From DATAOG01 sp963840925 (GTDB lineage: Bacteria > Pseudomonadota > Alphaproteobacteria > Geminicoccales > Geminicoccaceae), in contig CAWJAY010000004.1 of the NCBI GenBank assembly GCA_963840925.1, forward strand, positions 53,427-117,426: DNA of 64,000 nucleotides. Direction: 5' to 3'. Within the stretch, counting starts at the first letter, position 1. Each line of letters opens with the position of its first letter. Below are positions 17,068-26,060 of the stretch, piece by piece. A model generated the notes under the pieces. That model was not told where the DNA came from. It searched no databases and saw only the letters and a list, made by a program, of their open reading frames with translations. The translations under genes and the position numbers were made by a program.

Positions 17068-19089
17068 ATGCGAATCGTCTTGGACATCGACAGTTGGCTC
17101 CGCGGCGTCGGTCTGGCCCAATATGTGGAAGTGTTCCGCGCCAATGACATCGACGGCAGACTGCTGGGCCGGCTGACCAGCGATGATCTGAAGGAAATCG
17201 GCGTCGCCTCGCTCGGCCATCGCAAGCAGCTACTCGAGGCGGTCGCGGCGCTCGGCGCGGGCGCCGGAGCGCCCGCCCCGACGCCCGGCGCCGCGATCCC
17301 GACGCCCGCGGCGGAGCGCCGCCAGCTGACCGTGATGTTCGTCGACCTGGTGGGCTCGACCGCGCTCTCGGGACGGCTCGATCCCGAGGAGATGCGCGAT
17401 GTGCTGCGGGCCTATCAGAATACCGTGGCCGGCGAGATCAGCCGGCTGGAAGGCTTTACCGCCAAGCTGATGGGCGATGGCGTGCTCGCCTATTTCGCCT
17501 GGCCCCGGACGCACGAGGACGAGGCCGAGCGCGCGGTCCGGGCCGGGCTCGCCGTGGTCGCCGCGGTCGGCCGGCTGCCGATCGCCGCCGGCGAGCCGCT
17601 GGCGGCCCGGGTCGGGATCGCGACCGGCCTCGTGGTCGTCGGCGACCTGGTCGGCGAAGGTGCTGCCCAGGAGCAGGCGGTGGTCGGCGATACGCCGAAC
17701 CTTGCCGCCCGCCTCCAGGGCGTGGCCGAGCCCGGCACGGTCGTGATCGCCGAAGCGACCCGCCGCCTGTTCGGCGACCTGTTCGTGCTGCGCGCGCTCG
17801 GCGCGCAGACTTTCAAGGGGGTCCAGGAACCGGCCCCCGCCTTCGTCGTGCTCGGCGAGCGCGCGCTCGAGAGCCGCTTCGCCGCCAGGCAGGCGGGCGG
17901 CATGACGCCGATCGTCGGCCGCGATCAGGAACTGGCCCTGCTGATCGAGCGCTGGCGGCAGGCCAAGTCCGGCGAAGGGCAGATGGTCCTGCTCACCGGC
18001 GAGGCCGGGATCGGCAAGTCGCGGATCACCGAAGCCCTGGTCGAGACGGTGGCCGGCGAGCCGCACTTCCTGCTGCGCTACCAGTGCTCGCCCTACCACG
18101 CCGAACTCGACGCTCTACCCGGTGATCCAGCAGCGCCCATGCCGCGGGCTTCGCCGCGGACGACAGCGTCGAGCGCCGGCTGGACCGGCTCGAGACGCTG
18201 CTCGCCAGGGCCACCGTCGATATCCGCGAGGTCAGCACCGCTGGTGGCGGCGCTCGCGGGCCTCGACGGGACCGGCCGCTACGGCGCGCTGACGCTGAGC
18301 CCGCAGCAGCGCCGCAGCCGCACGCTCGCCGTCTTGATCGAGCAGCTGACCGGGCTCGCCAGCCGCAGGCCCGTGCTGTGGGTGATTGAGGACGCGCACT
18401 GGATCGACCCCACGACGCTCGAGCTGATCGAGCTGGCGCTGGATGGCCTGCAAAGCGCACGCATGCTCGTGATGATCACCGCTCGGCCGATCTTCGTCGC
18501 GTCGTTCGGCAGCCATCCGGTGGTCACGCGGCTGGCCATGAACCGGCTCACGCGCGCCGCGATCCAGGCGATCGTGGCGCACATCACCCGCGGCAAGAGC
18601 CTGCCGGGGCCGCTGCTCGACGAGATCGCGGCGCGGACCGACGGCGTGCCGCTGTTCGTCGAGGAGATGACCAAGGCGATCATCGAATTGGGCGGGCTGC
18701 GCGAGAGTGCGGATGCCTTCCACCTCGACCGGCCGCTGAGCGCACTGGCGATCCCGACGACGCTGCACGACTCGCTGATGGCGCGCCTTGACCGGCTGCA
18801 GCCGGTCAAGGAAGTGGCCCAGACCGCCGCGGTCATCGGGCGCAGCTTCGACCACCGCACGATCGCCGCGCTCGCCGCCTTGCCGGAGGCAGAGCTCGCC
18901 GACGCGATGCACCGCCTGGTCGAGGCCGAGCTGATCTTCCGCCGCGGCACGCCGCCCGATGCGACCTATCTGTTCAAGCACGCCCTGGTCCGCGATGCCG
19001 CCTACGAGAGCCTGCTCAAAGCCAGGCGCATCGCGATGCATGCCCGTCTGCTCGACGTGCTCGAGAACGGCGGCGACGCGGCGCCCTAG
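17068..19089 (+). CDS. SAM domain / class III adenylate-guanylate cyclase / AAA-type ATPase, N-terminal part
   Basis: 673 residues to an in-frame TAG. Residues 1-62 form a SAM domain (WLRGVGLAQYVEVFRANDIDG). Residues 84-270 are a class III cyclase domain: MFVDLVGSTALSG carries the first metal-binding Asp (residue 93) and KLMGDGVLAYFAW the second. From about residue 280 an ATPase module follows (TPIVGRDQELALL, Walker A LLTGEAGIGKSR, Walker B VLWVIEDAHWID). Between 18112 and 18236 the frame is disturbed; three small shifts restore normal family sequence (LYPVIQQ, GFAADDSVERRLDRLETLLARA). The protein likely continues past the TAG into the next entry. It probably makes cAMP or cGMP under control of its ATPase/TPR part. 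Confidence 0.83.
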   Translation: MRIVLDIDSWLRGVGLAQYVEVFRANDIDGRLLGRLTSDDLKEIGVASLGHRKQLLEAVAALGAGAGAPAPTPGAAIPTPAAERRQLTVMFVDLVGSTALSGRLDPEEMRDVLRAYQNTVAGEISRLEGFTAKLMGDGVLAYFAWPRTHEDEAERAVRAGLAVVAAVGRLPIAAGEPLAARVGIATGLVVVGDLVGEGAAQEQAVVGDTPNLAARLQGVAEPGTVVIAEATRRLFGDLFVLRALGAQTFKGVQEPAPAFVVLGERALESRFAARQAGGMTPIVGRDQELALLIERWRQAKSGEGQMVLLTGEAGIGKSRITEALVETVAGEPHFLLRYQCSPYHAELDALPGDPAAPMPRASPRTTASSAGWTGSRRCSPGPPSISARSAPLVAALAGLDGTGRYGALTLSPQQRRSRTLAVLIEQLTGLASRRPVLWVIEDAHWIDPTTLELIELALDGLQSARMLVMITARPIFVASFGSHPVVTRLAMNRLTRAAIQAIVAHITRGKSLPGPLLDEIAARTDGVPLFVEEMTKAIIELGGLRESADAFHLDRPLSALAIPTTLHDSLMARLDRLQPVKEVAQTAAVIGRSFDHRTIAALAALPEAELADAMHRLVEAELIFRRGTPPDATYLFKHALVRDAAYESLLKARRIAMHARLLDVLENGGDAAP

Positions 19090-19092
19090 GTC

Positions 19093-20415
19093 ATGGCGCA
19101 GCACGCCGAGGCGGCCGGACTCGCCGAACGCGCGCTCGACTGCTGGGAGCAGGCCGGGACCCAGGCTCTGGCGCGGCCCGCCTACAAGGAAGCGATCGCG
19201 AGCCTGGAGAATGGCGTCCGCCTGTGCCGCGCGCTGGGTGACGAGCTGCAATGGAAGCGGCGCGAGCAAGGCCTCCATCTGCAGCTGGGTCAAGCGCTGA
19301 TCGGCAACCAGGGCTACCAGGCGCCGGCAACGGTGCGCGCGTTCGAGCGGGCGATGGTGCTGGCCGACGAGATCGGCGATGTGGCGCTGCAGCTGCCGGC
19401 CGCCTACGGCAAGTGGGTCGGCCCCTATATCGGGGGCACGGGGTCGGCCGAGCTTGCCGAGCGCTATGCCGTGCTCGCGAAGGAGCAACCCGAGACCGGG
19501 CCGCGCCTGGTCGGGCTGCGCATGCTCGGCCTGGAGCGCTTCCATGGAGGGCGCTTCAAAGAGTTGCTCGCACTGATGACCGAGGCCTGCGACGGCTATG
19601 ATCCGATCGCGCATCGCGATCTGGCGCTGCGCTTCGGCCACGATCCACGCGCCGCGTCGGCGAACTACCAGGCCTGGAACCTCTGGTTCCTGGGTTTCCC
19701 CGATCAGGCAGCGCGCAAGATCGAGGACAGTCTGCGCTGGACGCGGGAGGTCAACCACGCCAACACGACCGGCCTGGTCCTGTGTTACGGGGTCAACATC
19801 CTGAACATGTGGCTGCGGCGGCCGGACGCGGTCGAAAGTGCCGCTCGGGAGGCGCTGCGCCTTGCCGAAGACAACTCGATGGCGCTCTGGCACGCTTTTG
19901 CGCTGATCCATCTCGGCTGGGCCCTGTCGCAGCAGGGCGCGGCGGCGGGCCTCGATGAGATCGAGGCGGGCCTGCGCGAGGTCTACCCGCTGGCGGCGCT
20001 TCGGCTCGAGCCCTGGCATCTCGGCCTCGCCGCCGACGCCTATGCCCGCGCCGGCCGGCATGACCAAGCCCGGGCGAGCATCGGCAAGGCGTTCGCAAGC
20101 CTCGCTCACGGCCGCGACCTGGCGTTCGCCGCCGAGCTGCATCGGATGCGGGCGATCTTGGCGCTCGGCCGCGGTGGCGGCGAACGCGATGCCGCCGAGG
20201 CGGACCTTCGCTGTGCGCTGAGCATCGCGCGCCAGCAGCAGGCACCCTCGCTCGAGCTGCGGGCCGCTCGAGATCTGGCATCGCTGTTGGCCGAGCGCGG
20301 TGAACCACAGCAGGCTCTCGACCTGCTGGCGACCGTCTATGGCGGCTTCACCGAGGGGTTCGCGACGGCGGACCTCAAGGAGGCCAAGGCGCTGCTCGAC
20401 CAGCTCCGCACCTGA
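19093..20415 (+). CDS. TPR-containing C-terminal part of the cyclase/ATPase protein
   Basis: 440 residues in the same frame as the upstream cyclase/ATPase part, separated only by TAG GTC. The opening MAQHAEAAGLAERALDCWEQAGTQAL is the typical start of the TPR region in SAM-cyclase-ATPase proteins, where the residue at the TAG is often Glu, so GAG to TAG is a likely change. The rest is helical repeats (AWNLWFLGFPDQAARKIEDSL, HLGWALSQQGAAAG). If separately translated it would need a start at ATG 19093, for which no good ribosome site is visible. Best seen as one gene, 17068-20415, of about 1115 residues. Confidence 0.7.
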   Translation: MAQHAEAAGLAERALDCWEQAGTQALARPAYKEAIASLENGVRLCRALGDELQWKRREQGLHLQLGQALIGNQGYQAPATVRAFERAMVLADEIGDVALQLPAAYGKWVGPYIGGTGSAELAERYAVLAKEQPETGPRLVGLRMLGLERFHGGRFKELLALMTEACDGYDPIAHRDLALRFGHDPRAASANYQAWNLWFLGFPDQAARKIEDSLRWTREVNHANTTGLVLCYGVNILNMWLRRPDAVESAAREALRLAEDNSMALWHAFALIHLGWALSQQGAAAGLDEIEAGLREVYPLAALRLEPWHLGLAADAYARAGRHDQARASIGKAFASLAHGRDLAFAAELHRMRAILALGRGGGERDAAEADLRCALSIARQQQAPSLELRAARDLASLLAERGEPQQALDLLATVYGGFTEGFATADLKEAKALLDQLRT

Positions 20416-20562
20416 CGGCCCGTTTCGAGACCGCCTCTTCCTGCTTGCCGCTGAGCCTGTAGCAGTCGTGGCGAGGGCCGCGAAAGCCGGCGGCCAGGCC
20501 GCCCTTAGGCATCAATCTCAAACTGAGACCCACCCGGCGTCGTGCGACCGGGAAGGGATGCG

Positions 20563-21555
20563 CTACGCGGGGCGCGCGGCCGCCATCTTGCAGGCGGTGC
20601 GGTAGGCCTCGGCCAAGGCCTCGACCCGGGCGATGCCGCGGCCGGCGATGTCGAAGGCGGTGCCGTGCGCCGGGGTCGTGACCGGGATCGGCAGGTCGGC
20701 GTGGATCGTGATGCCGCGCTCGAAGCCCAGGAGCTTCATCGCGATCTGGCCCTGGTCGTGGTACATCGTGACGACCGCGTCGAAGTCGCCATCGCGCGCC
20801 CGGACGAACACGGTATCGGCGGGCCAGGGGCCGGACGCGGCGATCTGCTCGGCGCGGGCGCGCTCGACCGCGGGCGCGATCAGGTCGATCTCCTCGCGGC
20901 CGAACATGCCGCCATCGCCGGCGTGCGGGTTGGGGCCAGCGACCGCGATCCTCGGGTGCTGCTGGCCTGCGGCGACCAGCGCGGTGCGGGCGAGCCGGAT
21001 CGCCTGCAGCACGCTCTTCTCGGTGATCAGGCCGGCGACCGCGCTGAGCGGCACGTGCGAGGTGACGCGCGTGGTCGCAAGCCGGCCCGAGGCGTTGACC
21101 TCGCCGACGTAGCCCTTGACGTCGAGCACCTCGACGAAGAAGCGGAGCTCGTCCTCGACCTCAAGGCCGCCCTGGTGCATCGCCTGCTTGTTGCAGGGGC
21201 CAAAGCAGATCGCATCCAGCTCGCCAGCCGCCGCGAGCCCGAGCGCCAGGCGGAAGCCATCGAGCACGGCCTTGCCGGCGAACGCGCTGAGGCGGCCAAC
21301 CGGCACCGCCTCGGGATCGAGCGGCGGGCCGGCGAGCAGAGCGGCGCGGCCCGCCGGCGCGTCGTCGACGCGCTCGATCGCCGGCAGCTCGAGCTCGACG
21401 CCGGCGGCCGCGGCGCCGCGCTCCAGGATCCGCAGGTCGCCGATCACGACCGTCGCGACCTCCGGCGCCAGCGCCTCGCTCGCCAGCAGCCTCGCCGTGA
21501 TCTCCGGGCCGATGCCGGCGGCATCGCCCGGCAACAGGCCGATTCGGGCCGCCAT
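20563..21555 (-). CDS. pdxA: 4-hydroxythreonine-4-phosphate dehydrogenase family (PdxA/PdxA2-like)
   Basis: 330 residues from ATG 21555, with AAGGAG upstream. It has the PdxA features LPGDAAGIGPEITARLL, VTSHVPLSAVAGLIT (metal-binding His), VAGPNPHAGDGGMFG and TMYHDQGQIAMKLLGF near the C-terminus, and TTPAHGTAFDIAGRG. True PdxA oxidises 4-phosphohydroxythreonine in pyridoxal phosphate synthesis. PdxA2-type relatives act on other substrates such as phosphorylated four-carbon acids. It lies 70 bases downstream of an MttB-family gene on the same strand and not with pdxJ or ksgA, which favours a PdxA2-like catabolic role (inference). Confidence 0.85.
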   Translation of the reverse strand: MAARIGLLPGDAAGIGPEITARLLASEALAPEVATVVIGDLRILERGAAAAGVELELPAIERVDDAPAGRAALLAGPPLDPEAVPVGRLSAFAGKAVLDGFRLALGLAAAGELDAICFGPCNKQAMHQGGLEVEDELRFFVEVLDVKGYVGEVNASGRLATTRVTSHVPLSAVAGLITEKSVLQAIRLARTALVAAGQQHPRIAVAGPNPHAGDGGMFGREEIDLIAPAVERARAEQIAASGPWPADTVFVRARDGDFDAVVTMYHDQGQIAMKLLGFERGITIHADLPIPVTTPAHGTAFDIAGRGIARVEALAEAYRTACKMAAARPA

Positions 21556-21625
21556 CGGTGATCTCCTTTTCCGAACTCGAGAACCGAGCTTAGCCGGTCG
21601 AGCGCGAGGCTGAGAAGAATTGCGA

Positions 21626-23149
21626 TCAGTTGCTGGGGGCGCCGCCTTCCTCCTTGCGCCTGGCGACGAAGGCCTCGATCTCGTCCGCGACCGCGGGGTC
21701 GAGCGGCGGCGGCTCGTAGGCCTCGAGCAGCGCTTTCCAGATCCGGTTGGCGCGCTGGGTGGCGTCGAGCGAGCCCGCTTCCTGCCAGGTCTCGAAGTTG
21801 CGCCAGTCGGAGAGCAAGGGCGCGTAGAAGGCGTGCTCGTAGCGCGCCATCGTGTGCGCCGCCTGGAAGAAATGGCTGCCGGGGCCGACCTCGCGGATTG
21901 CGTCCAGCGCCAGCGCGTCCACGCTCGTGTCCAAAGGTTCGAGAAACGCGGCGATCAGCTGCAGCATCTCGGCATCGAGGATGATCTTCTCATAGGACGT
22001 GCACAGCCCGCCTTCGAGCCAGCCGAGGCTGTGCTTGACGATGTTGGTGTGGGCCAGCACGCAGGGCCAGATCGACATCTCGCTCTCGTAGACCGACTGC
22101 GCGTCGGGCGCGTTCGAGGCGTTCGCGTTCGAGGCCCGGTACGGCAGCCGGTAGCGGCGCGCGAGCTGGCCGCTGGCTATCGTCGCCTTGGCGTATTCCG
22201 GCGTGCCGAAGGCGGGCGCGCCGGTCTTCATGTCGACGTTCGAGGTGAAGCTGCCGTAGACCACCGGGCAGCCCGGCCGGACGCACTGGGCGAAGGCGAT
22301 CCCGGCCAGCGCCTCGGCGTTCTGCTGGACCAGCGCGCCCGCGACCGTGATCGGCGCCATCGCGCCCGCGAGCGTGAACGGCGTGAAGATGACCGGCTGG
22401 TTGTGGCGCGCCATCTCGATCACGCCCTCCAGCATCGGCCCGTCGTACTGGAGCGGCGAGTTGGCGTTGACCACGGTGGTCATCGAGGGCTGCTCGAGCA
22501 GCTGATCGGGGGTCGCTTGGCGGGCGATCCGGGTGATCTCGAGCGAATCGCGGATGCGTACGGCGCCGAGCGCATAGCCATAGAGCGTGCGGTCGGTCAG
22601 CGTTGCCATCGCGGCCAACGCATCGAGGTGGCGGGTCGCGGGCGGCAGGTCGACCGGCTCGACCGGATAGCCCGCGATCATGTGGCAGATGTTGAGGCTC
22701 TGGCCGAGCTTCAAAAGGTTGCAGTAATCGGCGAAGTTGCCGGTGCGCCGGCCACCCTCGAGATCGGAGACGTGCGGCGCGCTCGCAACGAGGGAAAAAT
22801 TGATCGCGTTGTCGCCGACGTGGACGCTGCGCTCGGGGTTGCGCGCGTGCAAGGTGAAAGCGGCCGGCGCCGAGGCGATCCTGGCCTCGATCCAGGCCGG
22901 ATCGAAGCGCACGCGCGTACTCGCGGGATCGACGTCGCAGCCGGCCTCCTTCAGGATCGCGCGCGCTTCGGCCAGCAGAAAATTCATGCCGATCTCGGCC
23001 AGCACCTCGAGCGAGGCATGGTGGATCGCCTCGATCTGGTCGGCCGAGAGAAGCTCGAACGGCGGGTAAGGATTGCGCAGCGGCCGGAACGGCGCCTGCG
23101 CCGGACCGGCTGCCCGGTCCCGCCGTGGTCGGCGCCCTTCTCTGGCCAT
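21626..23149 (-). CDS. Trimethylamine methyltransferase (MttB) family protein, non-pyrrolysine
   Basis: 507 residues from ATG 23149. The barrel starts at residue 33 (LSADQIEAIHHASLEVLAEIGMNFL), and has NICHMIAGYPVEP, ANSPLQYDGPMLEGVIEMA, and LGWLEGGLCTSYEKIILDAEML. No in-frame amber codon interrupts it, so it is of the non-pyrrolysine group that includes glycine-betaine corrinoid methyltransferases. It would move a methyl group from a quaternary or methylated amine to a corrinoid protein. No corrinoid protein gene is adjacent. Probably co-transcribed with the downstream pdxA-like gene. Confidence 0.87.
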   Translation of the reverse strand: MAREGRRPRRDRAAGPAQAPFRPLRNPYPPFELLSADQIEAIHHASLEVLAEIGMNFLLAEARAILKEAGCDVDPASTRVRFDPAWIEARIASAPAAFTLHARNPERSVHVGDNAINFSLVASAPHVSDLEGGRRTGNFADYCNLLKLGQSLNICHMIAGYPVEPVDLPPATRHLDALAAMATLTDRTLYGYALGAVRIRDSLEITRIARQATPDQLLEQPSMTTVVNANSPLQYDGPMLEGVIEMARHNQPVIFTPFTLAGAMAPITVAGALVQQNAEALAGIAFAQCVRPGCPVVYGSFTSNVDMKTGAPAFGTPEYAKATIASGQLARRYRLPYRASNANASNAPDAQSVYESEMSIWPCVLAHTNIVKHSLGWLEGGLCTSYEKIILDAEMLQLIAAFLEPLDTSVDALALDAIREVGPGSHFFQAAHTMARYEHAFYAPLLSDWRNFETWQEAGSLDATQRANRIWKALLEAYEPPPLDPAVADEIEAFVARRKEEGGAPSN

Positions 23150-23325
23150 CGCATCCTCGCCGCTCCAGGAACCCGTGGCCGATCCTTAGGCGTTCCGCTG
23201 CGCTGCGGGAAGGGTCAAAGAGGACGGCTGCCCCGCCCGGCAGCGTTCGGCGAGGGCCAGCGACGTGGCGGACAAGCAGGCTGCGCTCCATATCACAACG
23301 GGGGCGAATCGGGCGCGGGGTCGGC

Positions 23326-24459
23326 ATGGACGGGGCGAGGCAGTTCGAGCGGCGGCTGCTCGGGATCAATCTCGTCCTGCTGGCCGTGCTCGCCGCGATC
23401 GTGCTCTGGACCTTCTGGGCGCTGGTGCCGAAGCCCTGGCGCGATCTCGATCCGGGTGCGCTCGAGCGACCGGTTTCCGCGCGCGGCGATCTGGCCCAGA
23501 TCGAGACGACCACGATCGGGGTCTTCCGCGCGGCCTCGCCCTCGGTCGTCCACATCACGACCCTGGTCAACGCCGCGCGCCCGTTCAGCATGGCGGTCCA
23601 GCAGGTCCCGGAAGGCACCGGCTCCGGCTTCGTCTGGGACCAGGACGGCCATGTCGTGACCAACTTCCACGTGATCAGCGGCGCCGATGCGGCGGTGATC
23701 GTGCTCGCCGACGGCACCAGCTGGCAGGGGCGGCTGGTCGGCGCCTATCCGGAGAAGGATCTGGCCGTGCTCGGGATCGACGCCCCGGGCGCCAAGCTGC
23801 AGCCGATCGCGCTCGGCACCTCCGCCGGGCTCGAGGTCGGCCAGATGGTGTTCGCGATCGGCAATCCGTTCGGCCTCGACCAGACGCTGACCACGGGCGT
23901 GGTCAGCGCGCTCGGGCGCGAGATCGAAGCGGTGCCCGGGCGCAACATCCGCGATGTGATCCAGACCGATGCCGCGATCAATCCCGGCAATTCCGGCGGC
24001 CCGCTGCTCGACAGCGCCGCCCGGCTGATCGGCATCAACTCCTCGATCCTGAGCCCGTCCGGGGCCTTTGCCGGCGTCGGCTTCGCGATCCCGGTCGATG
24101 CGGTCAACCAGGTCGTGACCGAGCTGATCCGCAGCGGCCGGGTGGTCCGGCCCGGGCTCGGCGTGGCGCTCGCCCCGGACCAGCTGAGCGAGCGCCTGGG
24201 CCTGGGCGGCGTGCTGGTGATGGCGGTCGACCCGCAGGGGCCCGGCGCCGCCGCCGGCCTGCGCCCGACCGAGCGCGACCTGCAGGGCAACCTTCGGCTG
24301 GGCGACGTGATCACGGCGATCGGCGACGATCGGGTGACCTCGACCGAGGACTATTTCAGCGCGCTCGAGCAGCACGAGCCGGGCGAGCGGGTCACGCTAA
24401 CGCTCGAGCGCGGCGGCCAGCCGCAAAGCGTCGAGGTCACGCTCGGCCAGGACGCCTGA
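23326..24459 (+). CDS. HtrA/DegP-like S1C serine protease with PDZ domain
   Basis: 377 residues from ATG 23326. One N-terminal membrane anchor (residues 11-33, LLGINLVLLAVLAAIVLWTFWAL). The trypsin-like domain has the full triad: His115 (NFHVISGADA), Asp145 (EKDLAVLG) and Ser223 (NPGNSGGPL). A single PDZ domain occupies roughly residues 280-375 (RPGLGVALAPDQLSERLG, LRLGDVITAIGDD). It is a DegS-like layout: anchored, periplasmic, one PDZ. Family role is protein quality control or regulated cleavage under envelope stress. Divergent from the MttB gene with a 176-base gap. Confidence 0.9.
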   Translation: MDGARQFERRLLGINLVLLAVLAAIVLWTFWALVPKPWRDLDPGALERPVSARGDLAQIETTTIGVFRAASPSVVHITTLVNAARPFSMAVQQVPEGTGSGFVWDQDGHVVTNFHVISGADAAVIVLADGTSWQGRLVGAYPEKDLAVLGIDAPGAKLQPIALGTSAGLEVGQMVFAIGNPFGLDQTLTTGVVSALGREIEAVPGRNIRDVIQTDAAINPGNSGGPLLDSAARLIGINSSILSPSGAFAGVGFAIPVDAVNQVVTELIRSGRVVRPGLGVALAPDQLSERLGLGGVLVMAVDPQGPGAAAGLRPTERDLQGNLRLGDVITAIGDDRVTSTEDYFSALEQHEPGERVTLTLERGGQPQSVEVTLGQDA

Positions 24460-24602
24460 GCCCGGCGGGCCGGATTGTCGCAGCGCAACCGGCGCGCGGC
24501 GGGGTTGACGCGGGTCCCGATCGCCACAGTTTGTCGACCGCTCGAAGAGTGTGTGCCCGACAGCCCGCCCGGTCCGCCGCGGCGGGCTGACTCGTCCGGC
24601 GC

Positions 24603-25886
24603 TCAGCGTCCGGTCAGCGGCGCGAAGCCCCAGGAGAACAGCGGCCGGCCGCCATCCGGAGTGACCGCGATCACCTCCTCGAGCCACAGCCGCTCGTGCT
24701 CGCCGCCTGGGTAGAGAAGATGGACCGGCGCGACCATGCCGTCCTCGAGCGCCCAGTCGGTGTTCGGAGTGCCGTCGGGCAGCGTCTGCTCGACGTCCAT
24801 GTGCGACAGCCCGAGGCCGTGGAAGAAGATCACCGCCGCCGCCGGATCGGGGACGCCCTCCCGGCGGTAGACCTCGCGCGCTTTGGCCTGCAGCTGGCTG
24901 ACCCGGGCGCCCGGCCGCATCGCCTCGAGCAGCGCGTCCGCGACCTTGGCGGTCGCGGCGGAAAAACCCTTGGCGCCGCCCTCGGGCTCGCCCTCGACGA
25001 CCCAGGTCTTGCCGCCGTCCCAGCAGTAGAGATCGAGTGTGCCGTGGCAGTCGAACATCACATGCGTGCCGGGCGCGACCTCGCCGTCGTCGAGGCCGGT
25101 CGAGAGCGTGAGCGAGGGATCGCTGCCGCGGGGATGGCCCCAGACCATGGCGCCGGGATCGCGCACGAAGCCGCCGAGATCGGCCACCGCGCGGGCGTAG
25201 GCGCGGTTCAGATCGCGCCAGGTGGCGCCCTGGTCCCAGGCGGCGACGGTCCGCCGGATCGCGGTCTCGTTCAGCGCCGTCGCGCGCTCGAGCAGGCGCA
25301 TCTCGGTCGCGGTCTTGACCGCGCGCGCGAACATCAAGGGATCGTAGCCGTCGGCGACCTCGATCCCCTCGACGCCGAGCCGGAAGCCGAAGCCCATGTC
25401 GTCGAACGCGACCCTTGAGCGCTCGAGCTTGAGATCGCCAAGCGCGCCCCGGACCGCGGCCGCCATGTCGAAGGCGTAGCTCGCCCGCGCCCGCTCGAGC
25501 CAGGGCACGCGCTCGCCATGTCTTGGGATGAAGCGGTCGATGTCGGCGCGCTCGGGCGCGAGGTCGAGCGGCATCATGACCGCGCGGAACGGCCGGATGT
25601 CCTCGACCCAGGTCGGCTGGGCGAGGAAGGTCGCAAGGTAGTAGTCGGCGACCACCAGGACCGGATGCTCGGGCGCCCGGCGCGAGAGCAGGACCGCGTA
25701 GGGCCGGGGCTCGTCCGCCTTGTGGGCGATGCCGTTGAAGCTGGTCAGATAGAACACGTTCCAAGGCAGCGTCGCGACGATACCGTCCAGGCCGCGCGCT
25801 TCGAGCGCGTACAGCAGGCGGTCGAGGTTGCAAAAGCGCGGCGGCAAAGGCGCGCGCGCGAACGAGCCTGCGGACGGATCGGTCAT
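24603..25886 (-). CDS. M24 family metallopeptidase (Xaa-Pro peptidase/creatinase fold)
   Basis: 427 residues from ATG 25886, chosen because GGAGG lies about nine bases upstream; the frame is open a further 39 codons. The N-domain has the creatinase look (GLDGIVATLPWNVFYLTSF, HPVLVVADYYLA). The C-terminal pita-bread domain keeps metal-site segments HVMFDCHGTLDLYCWDGGKT, FFHGLGLSHMD and a late Glu in WLEEVIAVTP. The usual ligand pattern is recognisable but divergent (FDCHG for FDxG). It would hydrolyse an N-terminal X-Pro bond or a creatine-like C-N bond. Substrate unknown. Confidence 0.83.
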   Translation of the reverse strand: MTDPSAGSFARAPLPPRFCNLDRLLYALEARGLDGIVATLPWNVFYLTSFNGIAHKADEPRPYAVLLSRRAPEHPVLVVADYYLATFLAQPTWVEDIRPFRAVMMPLDLAPERADIDRFIPRHGERVPWLERARASYAFDMAAAVRGALGDLKLERSRVAFDDMGFGFRLGVEGIEVADGYDPLMFARAVKTATEMRLLERATALNETAIRRTVAAWDQGATWRDLNRAYARAVADLGGFVRDPGAMVWGHPRGSDPSLTLSTGLDDGEVAPGTHVMFDCHGTLDLYCWDGGKTWVVEGEPEGGAKGFSAATAKVADALLEAMRPGARVSQLQAKAREVYRREGVPDPAAAVIFFHGLGLSHMDVEQTLPDGTPNTDWALEDGMVAPVHLLYPGGEHERLWLEEVIAVTPDGGRPLFSWGFAPLTGR

Positions 25887-26060
25887 GGCCTTGCCTCCGG
25901 TCGGGCTGGCGGTGGCACGCGCCTGAGCCTGCCGATCGATCGCGTCGGATGCAACTCGTGTGACGCCAGGGGCGGCGATTGGCCGCCCCGGCGGCTTCTT
26001 CACGCGGGAAGGTCCGGCAGCTTACAGTCCATCGACATCTACCCAGGAGGGATAAGCATC

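Noticed and set aside
18232..20142. 636-codon minus-strand frame opposite the cyclase/TPR gene
   Set aside because: Low-complexity composition and no motif, while the plus strand reads a clear multi-domain protein.
21626..23149. Pyrrolysine-containing trimethylamine methyltransferase
   Set aside because: No in-frame TAG occurs inside the gene, and no pyl genes are in the window, so it belongs to the non-pyrrolysine group.
21620..23659. 679-codon plus-strand frame opposite the MttB gene
   Set aside because: Shadow of the MttB gene; translation is Arg/Asp/Val-rich without domains.
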